Below, in pieces: positions 8,709-19,092 of a stretch of DNA of 64,000 nt. Origin of the DNA: Pedosphaera sp. Lineage in GTDB: Bacteria > Verrucomicrobiota > Verrucomicrobiia > Limisphaerales > UBA9464. The notes beneath the pieces were generated by a model. That model had not been told where the DNA came from and searched no databases. It was given only the letters and a program-made list of their open reading frames with translations. The position numbers and the translations under genes were made by a program. The stretch lies in assembly GCA_009695205.1 (NCBI GenBank), contig SIBK01000011.1, positions 1-64,000 of the forward strand, given 5' to 3'. Numbering within the stretch: the stretch's first letter is position 1; each line of letters begins with the position of its first letter.

Positions 8709-10886
8709 TTAGGGTTTGGCGGGAGGCACGGGCAGTGCAAAGGCCACCAGACTGCCTCCGGCTGGACGGCCGGACTTTCCTCCACCCGCAGAAATGACAA
8801 CATATTGCCGACCCTTCACCATGTAAGTACTCGGGGTGGCGTTACCGCTAAACGGCAGGGGTGCCTTCCAGAGTAGGGCGCCCGTATACTTGTCGAAGGC
8901 CCGAATGGTTTCGTCGGCAGTCGCTGCGATAAAGAGGAGTCCTCCTGCTGTCACTACCGGGCCGCCGTAGTTCTCAGTGCCCGTGGGTGGAATGCCACGA
9001 GCCTTTAGTAAGGCGTATTCACCGAGCGGCACTTTCCACTTAATTTTACCGGTATTCAAATCGACCGCATTCAGCGTGCCCCACGGGGGCTTTATCGCAG
9101 GAAAGCCCTCATTGTCGAGCCAGCGGCGAAAACCGCCGAATGCATAGGGTGAACCGTTGCCGGGGGTCGCGGGAGCACTTGCGCCGCCTTCGCGCCGAGA
9201 GGCGGTGAGGGGCGCCGCATTTAGCACGTAGTCGAGGATGGCTTCGCGTTGTGCGTCCGGTATTTGATCAAATGCAGGCATACGCCCGTTCCCTTGCTTG
9301 GTGATGAGCGCAATCTGGTCGCGCGGACGCCGCGCGATCACATCGATGAGCGAAGGAAAACCGCCGAGGAGATTGCCGGCCTTATCAAGTCCGTGGCAGG
9401 CCGCGCAGTAGAGCATGTATTCGCGCTCGCCGCGCACCAAGGGAGAGCCGTCTGGGTGCCGCGTCTCCACCATCTGCACAATCCAGGGGATTTCGTTGAT
9501 ATTGACATAATATACACCGCCGGGATCGACCGCGCCGCCGCCCCATTCCATTCCACCGTCAAAACCTGGAAACATAATGGTTTCTCGAAGGCTGGGGGCG
9601 GGAAAGGGTCCGAAGTTGGGTGAGACCCTGAGGCGGTCCAAGGTCATCGCTTGGGTTTCGGGTGAGAGAGTTGAAGCGTCCACTTCGCCATAGTGTTGCC
9701 GCATCAGCGGCGCGGGTTTCGTGGGAAAAGGCTGGGTAGGCCAGGCCTGTTCGCCGTGGAGATCCGACTGAGGAACAGGCTTCTCTTCTATCGGCCAGAG
9801 AGGGGTTCCTGTTATACGATTGAACACAAAAAGGAGGCCGTGTTTTGTCCCTTGAGCCACCGCATCGATCGTTTTCCCACCGTGGTTGACCGTCAACAGC
9901 ACGGGCGGACACGGCAAATCCTTATCCAGCAAGTCGTGGTGTACGATCTGGAAATGCCACAGGCGCTTTCCGGTTGCCGCATCCAGAGCTAAGAGGCTGT
10001 TGGCGAACAAGTTTATCCCGTGACGCTCCCCACCATAGAAATCAGGTTCCGCCGTCTTGGTTGCGATATAGACAATCCCGCGTTTTTCATCGAGAGATTG
10101 ACCGCACCAAGGCATCAGACCGGTGGCGGTTTTGTAGGAATCCTTTGGCCAGGTTTCGTAACCCACTTCGCCCGGCCGTGGAATTAAATGGAAGATCCAG
10201 CGACGTTGACCCGTCCGTACATCGAAGGCGCGAACCGCTCCCGGTCCTCCGAGCCCGCCGAGGATCAATAGGTCCTGGTAGATTATTCCCGGCGTATTGA
10301 GGCCGATATTGAGACGGGCCTCGACATCCAGTCCAGTGCCGAGATGGATCGAACCGTTTTCTCCAAAGCTGCGAATGGGAGTCCCGGTTTTCGGGTCGAG
10401 TGCGAAGAGATAGGTTCCCACGCTGGTAAAGAGGCGCTGCTCGCCGCCCGATTTGCTCTGCCAATAAACAAGCCCGCGTTGTCGTCCACCGCCAATTCCA
10501 GAACGCTCCGTAGCCGGATTCCATTTCCAAAGCTCCAACCCGGTGGCGGCATCCAACGCAATGACTTTGCGGGTCGGCGAGGGCGTGTATAGCACCCCAT
10601 TGATGATTAGGTTATTCGCCTGGTACTCCCCCTTGTCCCCGGTGTCGAACGTCCACGCGACCTTGAGTTGTCTTACGTTCGTTCGGTTGATTTGCCGCAG
10701 CGGCGAGTAAAGGCTTCGCCCTTTATCGCCTAAATACGATGGCCAATCGACGTTCGCCTTTGACGAAGCTGTCCGGGAAACGAGCAAGTCTGCCCCGTTC
10801 GCTCCGAAGCGGGCCATGGGAAAAACCCCCAGTGCGAGCAGGACGAACTGCAGGCGAATGATGCGCAAAGGAAAATGAAGATTCAT
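8709..10886 (-). CDS. PQQ-dependent dehydrogenase (quinoprotein) with embedded cytochrome c domain
   Basis: WPSYLGDKGRSLYSPLRQINRTNVRQLKVAWTFDTG, ALDAATGLELWKWNP, CAACH heme motif; ORF extends to 10955 but a signal-like start lies at 10886. Confidence 0.9.
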   Translation of the reverse strand: MNLHFPLRIIRLQFVLLALGVFPMARFGANGADLLVSRTASSKANVDWPSYLGDKGRSLYSPLRQINRTNVRQLKVAWTFDTGDKGEYQANNLIINGVLYTPSPTRKVIALDAATGLELWKWNPATERSGIGGGRQRGLVYWQSKSGGEQRLFTSVGTYLFALDPKTGTPIRSFGENGSIHLGTGLDVEARLNIGLNTPGIIYQDLLILGGLGGPGAVRAFDVRTGQRRWIFHLIPRPGEVGYETWPKDSYKTATGLMPWCGQSLDEKRGIVYIATKTAEPDFYGGERHGINLFANSLLALDAATGKRLWHFQIVHHDLLDKDLPCPPVLLTVNHGGKTIDAVAQGTKHGLLFVFNRITGTPLWPIEEKPVPQSDLHGEQAWPTQPFPTKPAPLMRQHYGEVDASTLSPETQAMTLDRLRVSPNFGPFPAPSLRETIMFPGFDGGMEWGGGAVDPGGVYYVNINEIPWIVQMVETRHPDGSPLVRGEREYMLYCAACHGLDKAGNLLGGFPSLIDVIARRPRDQIALITKQGNGRMPAFDQIPDAQREAILDYVLNAAPLTASRREGGASAPATPGNGSPYAFGGFRRWLDNEGFPAIKPPWGTLNAVDLNTGKIKWKVPLGEYALLKARGIPPTGTENYGGPVVTAGGLLFIAATADETIRAFDKYTGALLWKAPLPFSGNATPSTYMVKGRQYVVISAGGGKSGRPAGGSLVAFALPVPPAKP

Positions 10887-10976
10887 GCTTAAAATAATGG
10901 CCTGTCCCGGGCCCATGGGACCGGTTTTCCGTTGATGGTTCGAGGAGTAAGCCATTTGAATTTGAATCCACCAATG

Positions 10977-12155
10977 CTATTTATCAAATGGGAAAGCGGG
11001 TGGATTGCCCGACAAGTGAAACAAGGTCTTATCTGAAACTTTGTGGCTCTGGATCCACCGGCCTCCATGCTGCGGGTTGGCGATATCTGTCACCTGTCCC
11101 AAATCAAAGAAATATATCCTCTTGCCGTGAGGAACCAGCGCATCCTTTACCGACTTCAAGAACAGGCCGAGGCGAGCCGAGAAAACCCCCGATTGCGTGA
11201 TCACAATCACCCGATCATCCACTTCAAGCCGTTCGAGAATATGCCGAACAGTGAAGTACAGCGAAGCCGCCCAGGATTCGTGGACAAGCGAACCGGAAAC
11301 GTAAATCTGCTCTTGGGGAATATGAGCGTCGGCCAGTCTGATCCCTTTCAGATGCGGCGGGACAACGAACACGATCCGGTCGGATGCCCCCTCGAACGAA
11401 CGGAGCACCTTTCGCAGCGCCCCGGTCTCGAGCCCCCGCTTCGGAAAACTGCCGTCGGAGAACGACAGGCGACGCTCTCCGAACAGCGAATTGAAGTAGG
11501 CAATTAGGCCGATGGCCGCGCCCAACACGATTCTCTGCGCCTCCGCTGTCCTGTCCGGAAAGCGCGCCATGACCTTGCTGTGGTCGGCGGTACCGTTGAG
11601 CAGACTGACGCCGAAGTGGATGCTTTCAAAGCGAATCCCCTGCCCATCGTCCGTTGCGGCGCCTCGAATGACGTGCTCCATCGCATCCACGAATCCGGAG
11701 GTCACATATGCTTTGCGGTAACCGGTTGGATCGGTGATGCGCATCTTTGCCTGATCAGGACTGCCAAACAATGCGTACAACTGCTCCCAGTAGCCGTGGT
11801 TAATCTTGATGTAGTAGAAGTCGCGGCCCGGGAGCAGATTCAACATGCCATGCGAGGTGATCTCCGCGCAGTCGGCGAAAAAGAGATCGAGAGATGCGCT
11901 GGTGATTTTTCCGGCGATGCGCTTGATGGAATCGGCGAGCAACTTCTGGCTGGCATCCCGATGCTGGTGGTATTCGGGGCCAGCACGCTCGATGCAAGAG
12001 AGCGTCTGGTCACACCAGAGTTTCTCTGTAGCCGGATCGAATGCGGTCCAGTTGATGGACGAAGGAGCTGCCGTGTACGGTTTTAGCGATGGGGTTCGCA
12101 CGACGCCCGCGATGAATCGGGCGAAGAAATCATCAAAGTCGTTGCTGCCAGGCAT
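10977..12155 (-). CDS. Uncharacterised 392-aa protein adjacent to nucleotide-sugar-type genes
   Basis: Intact ORF, no family recognised confidently; C-terminal VIVITQSGVFSARLGLFLK...KRIYFFDLGQVTDIA. Confidence 0.6.
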   Translation of the reverse strand: MPGSNDFDDFFARFIAGVVRTPSLKPYTAAPSSINWTAFDPATEKLWCDQTLSCIERAGPEYHQHRDASQKLLADSIKRIAGKITSASLDLFFADCAEITSHGMLNLLPGRDFYYIKINHGYWEQLYALFGSPDQAKMRITDPTGYRKAYVTSGFVDAMEHVIRGAATDDGQGIRFESIHFGVSLLNGTADHSKVMARFPDRTAEAQRIVLGAAIGLIAYFNSLFGERRLSFSDGSFPKRGLETGALRKVLRSFEGASDRIVFVVPPHLKGIRLADAHIPQEQIYVSGSLVHESWAASLYFTVRHILERLEVDDRVIVITQSGVFSARLGLFLKSVKDALVPHGKRIYFFDLGQVTDIANPQHGGRWIQSHKVSDKTLFHLSGNPPAFPFDK

Positions 12156-12161
12156 CTGTGT

Positions 12162-12733
12162 TCACCCTCGCCGCAATGCGGCCTCCAGTTGTTCAAGTAA
12201 CGCCCGCCTGCGTTTCAGCGGGAGCTGCCGGGGGTGATTACCGCAGACAACCGCACACTCCTCTACATTTTTCCGCACGAGCGTCATGGCGCCTGTGGCG
12301 CTCCCGAAGCACAGTTGCACGCCGGGAAGAACGACGAAGCCGGCGCCGATGAGGCTGTGGCGGCGAAGAGTGACCGGCCCCTTGTGCACCTTGCGGAAGG
12401 CCTCAGGCACGGTGGGGTTGGTAAGGTGGCCGCCGGTGAAATTATCCGACAGCGTTAGATCGAAACGCGTCCGGCTGCTCCGGAGAAATCCTCGAAGAGA
12501 ACCGCCCCCCTGCCTCCAAAGATCTGGGTTCCAGCGCCGATATGGACGTAATTGCCCAACCAAATGCCCTCAGTACCGGCGCTGAGGATCGAAAAGGCAT
12601 CGATGCGCACATGGCTGCCGATCCGGATTTTCTCCGGATTGATGATTCAAACGTCGCGGTCGATCAGCACATCCGTGCCGAGGGACGCGAAACCGAGCTG
12701 GGCAATTTCGTTCGCTGTCAGGAAAAAGGACAT
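12162..12733 (-). pseudogene. Left-handed beta-helix acyltransferase (LbetaH/WbbJ-like), disrupted
   Basis: MSFFLTANEIAQLGFASLGTDVLIDRDV*IINPEKIRIGSHVRIDAFSILSAG..FEDFSGAAGRVSI|TLSDNFTGGHLTNPTVPEAFRKVHKGPVTL; in-frame TGA and a 1-nt frameshift. Confidence 0.8.
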
Positions 12734-12751
12734 AGCAACAGGGTGACGTGT

Positions 12752-13976
12752 TCACGCCTCCACGGCAGTGGCGGGACCGTGTCGTGCCGCCAACGCCCAG
12801 CGTATGCGTCGGGCCTTGGCCAGTGCCGAGTGGATGCGCTCCGCGATAACGTCGATGTCTTCAGCCGAAACCCCCGTTCCCGTGGGCAGCGCCATCAATC
12901 GCTCCGCCAGTCGGTTCGCGATGGGTAGGGCATTCGCTGAGGACCACGTCCTGGTACGGCGACTGGCGATGGCAGCCCGGAGAGAAATATTTCCGGGCGA
13001 AAATGTTTTCGGCGTGAAGAGGATCCACCAGTTCGTCGCGCATGAGCGGGCAGGAAACCGGATCGATGTCGAGTATCACGTACTGACAGTTGGACTTCTC
13101 CGTCGGATCGCGCCGGTAGAAACGGAGCCCGGGGATGTTCATGAGGCTTGACTGATACTGCTCCAGATTTCGGCGATTGACGGCGACGAACGACTCAAAC
13201 TCCTCAATGCAGCCGATGCCGAATGTGGCCGAGACTTCATTGAGCTTGGCATTGGTTCCAAGGCAACCCACGCGTTCATAGCCTTGAAATCCAAAATTCC
13301 GCATCAGCCGCAGCTTGGCCGCAAGGTCGCCGTCGCCGGTAAGGACGGCCCCGCCTTCGAGGCTCTGGACCACCTTGGTCGCGTGAAAACTCAGCACCGA
13401 GACGGCCTTAAGCGCGCCGATCAGCCTGCCCCTAGAGGTGCAGCCGAAGGCGTGGGCGGCGTCAAGAATCAAGGGGATGCGAGCCTTGTCGGCGATCGCT
13501 TGCAGGGCGTCGACATCGCACGTGCTGCCCCAGAGATGTACGCCCACGATGGCCTGGGTTCTGGCCGTAAGAGTGGCGCCAATTCTGTCGGGAGAGATCA
13601 TGTGCGTGTCGGGATCGACATCGATAAAGACAGGCTGCAATCGCTCCCATGCTGCGGCGTGCGCCGTGGCGATGAACGTGAACGACGGCGTGATCACCTC
13701 GCCAGCCAGTTCGAGGGCGCGAAAGAGCACCTGCATGGCGACCATCGCGCTGCACATCGCGACGGCATGAGGCGCCCCGGTCATATCGGCCAACTGTGCC
13801 TCGAAGCGTCGGACGTAGGGGCCGTCATTGGCGAGCCGCCTAGAAGCGAGAATCTCATCGAGTCGCGCGTGGAGTATCTCCCGGTTGGGAATGTTCGGCA
13901 TCCCCACATGCCTCGGCTTGGCAAAAGCGGGGCGTCCACCAAGCACGGCAAGCTTTTCGCTCACGAAGTCAGCCAC
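12752..13976 (-). CDS. DegT/DnrJ/EryC1/StrS-family sugar aminotransferase, 3' end frameshifted
   Basis: ITPSFTFIATAHAA, DVDPDTHMISPD, VHLWGSTCDVDAL, LILDAAHAFG, SFHATKVVQSLEGGAV; reading continues past a frameshift near 12930 as LPIANRLAERLMALPTGTGVSAEDIDVIAERIHSALAKARRIRW. Confidence 0.88.
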
Positions 13977-14238
13977 CCTGCGGGAAATTCTCCGGATGAG
14001 GATGCGTGAAGCAATTCGTCATTCCGGCGGCTGCGAGTGGCGTCAAACATGAGGTTCCGTTGATCGCCGGAATACGACACTTAGGGGAGCGAAGACGAGA
14101 ATGGCGGAACGCGGTGCATGGAGGCGGGCTTTGAGCTAAATTCTGTCAACTTTTGGGAGATGAGCTTCGGTTGAAGGGAGACTCTTGTACGCGAATAGCT
14201 CCATGCGGGGTTATTAGTCCGCTCCATTTTGTCAAGGC

Positions 14239-14262
14239 GTTTCAGAACAGGTTTCAGAACAG
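14239..14262. repeat. 12-bp perfect tandem duplication (gtttcagaacag x2)
   Basis: Direct reading. Confidence 0.9.
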
Positions 14263-14270
14263 GTGGGAGT

Positions 14271-14310
14271 TCAAAATGAGACTTGATGTGGGAACAAAAT
14301 GAGACTGGGT
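14271..14310. repeat. Two spaced copies of caaaatgagact; possible IS terminus remnant
   Basis: tcaaaatgagacttgatgtgggaacaaaatgagactgg; resembles subterminal repeat units of some insertion sequences. Confidence 0.35.
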
Positions 14311-14493
14311 CAGAGGGAGTACTTAGCGAGGATGTCGGACCAGCGATTTTCGGGTGGTTTCGGGCGCTCAGCTCACGTCTCCAAGAATGCCATTTGATGG
14401 AAGGCAAATCACACTCCACCCGCTTTTTTTCGTCATTCTTTTTGCCAGTTGATCCGGTGGCGGTCGCCGCTGTTTCCTGCCACCGTCTCGACC

Positions 14494-16092
14494 ATGTCAG
14501 GCACCGTGGCCATCGTCGGCCGTCCCAACGTCGGCAAATCCGCACTTTTTAACCGCATCGTCGGCCGCCGCGTGGCCATTGTCCACGATCAGCCGGGCGT
14601 CACCCGCGACCGCGTCATCGCCACCGCAGAGTACTTGGGGCATCCGTTCAGTCTGATCGACACCGGGGGCATCGGCTTGATGCGGGGTGAAAAGACCGAG
14701 GACGTCATCACCGCCGCCGCACTTAAGCAAGTTGAGATTGCGATCGATGCCGCCGATATCCTCTTGCTTGTGGTCAACGTCCAGGAGGGCATTGTTCCGC
14801 TGGATCAGGAGGTCGCCCGTAAACTGCGCTTGTTGCGCAAACCCGTTCTGGTGGTGGTGAACAAGGTCGACAGTGCGAAGGCCGCCCCGGGCATTCCGGA
14901 GTTTACCGCCCTGGGCTTTGATCGACTTTTTCCGGTCACCGCGATTCACGGCGACGGGATTCAGGCGTTGCTGGATGCCGTGATCGCCTTGCTGCCACAG
15001 CCGAGTGCGGAAACCGCAACAGATTTGGACGTCGCCGCGGATGAAGAGCCAGCGTCCAAGAGACGATCCCGACGCAACAAGGGCGGTGCCAACACATCCG
15101 TCGCCGCCTCATCCCTTGCGGGATTAAAGCTGGCGATCGTGGGCCGCCCCAATGTGGGGAAATCATCGATCATCAACGCGCTGACTGGATCCGAGCGGGT
15201 CGTGGTGAGCCCGATTCCCGGAACCACACGCGATGCAATTGATGTCCCCTTTGAAGTCACCACCGAGGGGCAGACGGAGAACTACGTCTTGATTGACACC
15301 GCAGGTGTCCGCAAGGCGCGTCGGGTCGACACCACCCTCGAGTACTTCACTGTCGAACGAACGCGGGAGGCAATTGCCCGGTGTGACCTCGCCATCCTGG
15401 TGCTGGATGCCGAAGCTGGAATCACCGAGCAAGACAAGAAGATTGCCGACATAATCACAGAGAATCGCCGGGCATGCATCGTGGTAGTGAACAAGTGGGA
15501 TCTTGTGGCGGAAGAGGTCCGCAAGAAGCGGGAGGCTGAATTGACCGCCCGCAGTGAGAAAACACGAGATCGTGACGACCGCGAGGAGCGGCTGACTACC
15601 TTGGCCGAATTTGGGGAATGGGTGCAATCGAAGCTCTTTTTCCTGGATTATGCCCCGGTGATTTTTACCTCGGCGAAGGATGGATTCCAATTGGATCGTT
15701 TGCTGGAAGCGGTGCGTTATGTCGCTGCCCAGCTGAAGCAGAAAGTGCCCACGGCGATTCTAAACCGGACGTTGAACGACGCTATTGAACGGCGTCAACC
15801 GGTCAGCAGTTCCGGGCGGCGATTGACGTTTTATTATGCGACCCAAGTGAGGTTGGCTCCACCGACCTTTCTGTTGTTCGTCAATCGGGACGATGATTTG
15901 TCCGAACCGTATACCAAGTATTTGTCCGGTGCGATGCGCAAGGCGTTTGGTTACGAAGGATGTCCGGTGGTGCTGGTGCCGAAGCCGCGTCCGAAGACCA
16001 TAAAGACTATCCGACGGCCGCGGAAGCACCCGTATGCAGAGCCGGGTCGACGTCATCCCGGTGGAGCCAAACGACCTCGACCGCGCGTATAG
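14494..16092 (+). CDS. der: Ribosome biogenesis GTPase Der (EngA), tandem G domains
   Basis: Two GRPNVGKS P-loops (VAIVGRPNVGKSALFNRI, LAIVGRPNVGKSSIINAL), NKVD/NKWD motifs, KH-like C-terminal domain. Confidence 0.97.
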   Translation: MSGTVAIVGRPNVGKSALFNRIVGRRVAIVHDQPGVTRDRVIATAEYLGHPFSLIDTGGIGLMRGEKTEDVITAAALKQVEIAIDAADILLLVVNVQEGIVPLDQEVARKLRLLRKPVLVVVNKVDSAKAAPGIPEFTALGFDRLFPVTAIHGDGIQALLDAVIALLPQPSAETATDLDVAADEEPASKRRSRRNKGGANTSVAASSLAGLKLAIVGRPNVGKSSIINALTGSERVVVSPIPGTTRDAIDVPFEVTTEGQTENYVLIDTAGVRKARRVDTTLEYFTVERTREAIARCDLAILVLDAEAGITEQDKKIADIITENRRACIVVVNKWDLVAEEVRKKREAELTARSEKTRDRDDREERLTTLAEFGEWVQSKLFFLDYAPVIFTSAKDGFQLDRLLEAVRYVAAQLKQKVPTAILNRTLNDAIERRQPVSSSGRRLTFYYATQVRLAPPTFLLFVNRDDDLSEPYTKYLSGAMRKAFGYEGCPVVLVPKPRPKTIKTIRRPRKHPYAEPGRRHPGGAKRPRPRV

Positions 16093-16156
16093 AACGAAGT
16101 ATTGGTTCTGGCGCTTGTTCCCGCTTCTTCTAGAAAGGCCGGGTGAACGCGCGACA

Positions 16157-18369
16157 TCACAACACGGCGCCCTCGATCGCCTCGCCGGCGGCCAGAACCT
16201 CGCGTGCCTGCTCGAGCCGGCCTTGCTGGCTGTGCAGGCGCCCCAGGTTTCCGAGGACGGTGCCCTCGAAGGGGCGGTTGCCGACCTCGCGGTGGATCGC
16301 GAGGGCGTCCTGGTAGTGCCGCACCGCCTCTTCTATCTTGCCCTGGTCGCGGTGCAGGTTGCTTAAGTACCCTAAGAGGTTGCTCTCGAAGCGCCGGTTG
16401 CCGAGCCCGCGAGCGATCTCGAGGGCCGCCTCGAAGTGCCCCAAAGCGTCGTCCGTACGGCCTGCGAACGACATCCTAACCGCGAGGAGGTACAACGCGC
16501 GACCCCAGTCGGTCGCTCAGAGAGCGGCGAGTTCCAGGACGGGCTTCGCTAGCTTGGCCGCCAGAAGAAACAGGCCCTTCAATTCGAGCACTCCCCACGC
16601 CGCCGCGCACGTCGCCACCGCCGTCGGCGCGTCCCCGCGGCACACCGCACGCCGACAGGCTGTTATAAGGTTCTCCAGCTCGATGGAAAGCGCCTGGTGC
16701 CGCGCAAGGCCGCCGTGCGCGTCCAGGGCATCCAGTGCCTCCTCGGTCCCAAACTGCGCAAAGTAGCGGCCGTGCCGCTGAAAACCGGTGTCCTCCGCCT
16801 CCGAACCGCTCGCCCCGGCCGGGACTGCTCCGCCGGTGCGCAATTTCTCCGCCGCGTATTTCTGGATGCTCACGTACATCCCGAAGTACGGCTCGTCGAT
16901 CGCCAGACGTTTCCCAGCGCCCGCCAACCACGTGCGGAACAGGCGTCCACCAGCGACTGCACCACGTCCATCGTCATCGGTGCTTCGGGCCAGGCTGAGA
17001 GATCCAGCACGCCCTCCGCCCCCTCCAGCGTGAAGCCTCCGACAAAGACTGACCTCTGCGCCAGCGCCGCCTGCTCCCACGGCGCAAGCAGCGTCCACGA
17101 CCAGTCGATAGCCGCCTGCAACGTCGCCTGTCGCGCCTACACGCCGCGCGCGCCAACCAGGATTTGGAAGCGGTCCTTCAACCGGGCAAGTAGCTGCTCG
17201 GGCGACAGAACCACCGCTCTCGCCGCCGCCAGTTCGATCGCCAGCGGCAGCCCGTCCAGGAGCGCGACGATCTCATGCACGATCTTCTTGTTCGACGCCG
17301 TCAGCGCGAAGTCGACCTTCCGAGCCTGCGCCCGCACGACGAACAACTCCACGCCCGCACCATCGGCCGCCAGCGGCTCCAGCGGCAGGATGTGCTCGCC
17401 AGGCACTCCGAGGATCTCGCGGCTCGTTACCACAAAGGTCGCCTCCACGGCGCGCTCCATCCAGGGACACAGCGTCCCCGCTCCGTGGGCGATCACCTGC
17501 TCAAAATTGTCGAGGATGATCAGGCATTTCCCGCGCCCGGCGATGGCGTAGCCGAACTGCACGATGGGGTCGTCTTTGCCGAGCGGAACGTCGAGCGCGG
17601 CCGCAACGGCCGAGACAATCCCGCCCGTATTCCGCGCTTCGGAGAGATCGCAGAAGAACACGCCGCCCGGCCAGTCGCCCAGCCAGGTCCAACCCTAGCG
17701 GCGCACCAGGCGGGTCTTGCCCGTCCCGCCCATCTCGAAAAGCTCCGTAGGCTCCGCCACACCCTTCAGCCGGTAGTGCCCATGGCTCTGGACCTCCCAG
17801 CTCTCGCGAACGTCCCCGAGCGCCGCTCGCGCCGCCTCGCTCAGCAGCGTCTGCCCGCCGATGGCAAGACCCATGATGCGCGCCGCCGTGGGCTTGGCGA
17901 ATCCGTCCACCTCGAGCGGCTTGGCGCCGAGCGCGACGTCAGCGGGAGCGTTCTGGGTAAGGATTACCGCGCCGACGTGGAGCCCGACGTGGGCCTGAGG
18001 CGGCGGATCGAGCGCGGCGATCACCCGATGGTACGCGAGCGCGTAGGCGGCAGCGTCGGAAGGGTTTTCGAACAGCAAAAGGAACCCGTCGGTCTTGTCG
18101 ATCTCCCTCCCGTGATGCGGAATAAGAAGGTCGCGCGCAACACGGTCGTGTGCAGCCCAGACCTGCGCCATGCGCACGTCGCCCAGCAACTCCGACAGCT
18201 TTGTGCTGTCGACGACATCCGTCAAAAAAAGGGTCCGTGTATTTATAAGCATTTGCTTTAATGCTCCACGGTTTGGGAGCATTGGCCGGTTGGCAAAACG
18301 ATGCGAAGGACGAATGATTTCACGTCGGTGCCACATCGCCATCGCGGAGCAGATCGACGGCATAGGCAT
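16157..18369 (-). pseudogene. Class III adenylate cyclase - STAND/NB-ARC-like ATPase - TPR regulator, multiply disrupted
   Basis: TLFLTDVVDSTKLSELLGD cyclase domain, GGTGKTRL P-loop, LILDNFEQV Walker B, GLPLAIELAAARA, TPRs at the end. In-frame stops 17695-17697, 17137-17139, 16517-16519; frameshift near 16946; linker deleted near 17733. Confidence 0.87.
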
Positions 18370-18434
18370 CGGCCTTCAAAGCCTTCGAAATGAAGGCGCC
18401 GGTCGTCTTGTCGTTTTCGACTACCAGGATTCGC
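18320..18434 (-). pseudogene. N-terminal fragment of a response-regulator receiver domain
   Basis: Frame reads RILVVENDKTTGAFISKALKADAYAVDLLRDGDVAPT*. Confidence 0.7.
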
Positions 18435-19092
18435 CATCGTCATTGCCCGCATTGATGTCCGCCTTGGCCGCCACCAACACCCGGATTATTGTGTCGTTGG
18501 TGGTCATGAACATCCGGTGTTCTGCGTCATCCAACCGATTGGGATCGGCTTGGTTTTTGAACAGCAGTTTCACGACCTCGATCCACCCCGACGTTGCGGC
18601 CTGCATCAGCAACGATGCGCCTCCTTCAAGCCTGGCGTTTGCCGCCTCAGGGTGCGCGCGGAGGAACGCCTCCACCCGCGCGATTTCGCACTGAGCAACT
18701 GCCCCGAAGATTTCACTGTTTCTCCCGCCCAACCCGGCGGCCGAACGCGCCGCCGCGAATAGGGGGCCCTCTCCGCCCAAGTTTCTCGTTTTGACCGCCG
18801 CGGGGTGTTCGAAGAGCCGCCCGACCATGGCCACGTCACCCTTCGCGGCGGCCAGATGCAGTGCGCTGGCACCCAGGACGTTCGTGGCATTCACATCCGC
18901 GCCGTTGGCTAGCAACAGTTCGGCCAACCCCAGGTAGTTCTGTGTGAGTGCCGTACCCATGGTTCGGCGGACTTGCTCGTCCCCGCCGAGCATCGCCCAA
19001 TGAAGGGGGAGTTGGCCGTTCATCCCGTCCCTTACGTGGACATTGGCGCCGTGCCGTATCAGCGATTCGGCCACGTCTCAGCGGCCCATCAT
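18421..19092 (-). pseudogene. Ankyrin-repeat protein fragment
   Basis: DVAESLIRHGANVHVRDGMNGQLPLHWAMLGG, LAELLLANGADVNATNVLGASALHLAAAKGD; in-frame TGA 19078-19080 and truncated at both ends. Confidence 0.75.

Noticed and set aside
8535-8797. Single-TM small ORF (YLRVLIIVALLALGVRVVMRRKEKGQVQYPINGPYRQGN) after the FAD oxidoreductase
   Set aside because: No start codon in that frame and no homology recognised; sequence also contains a possible degenerate REP-like gggacaggttcaatatcc.
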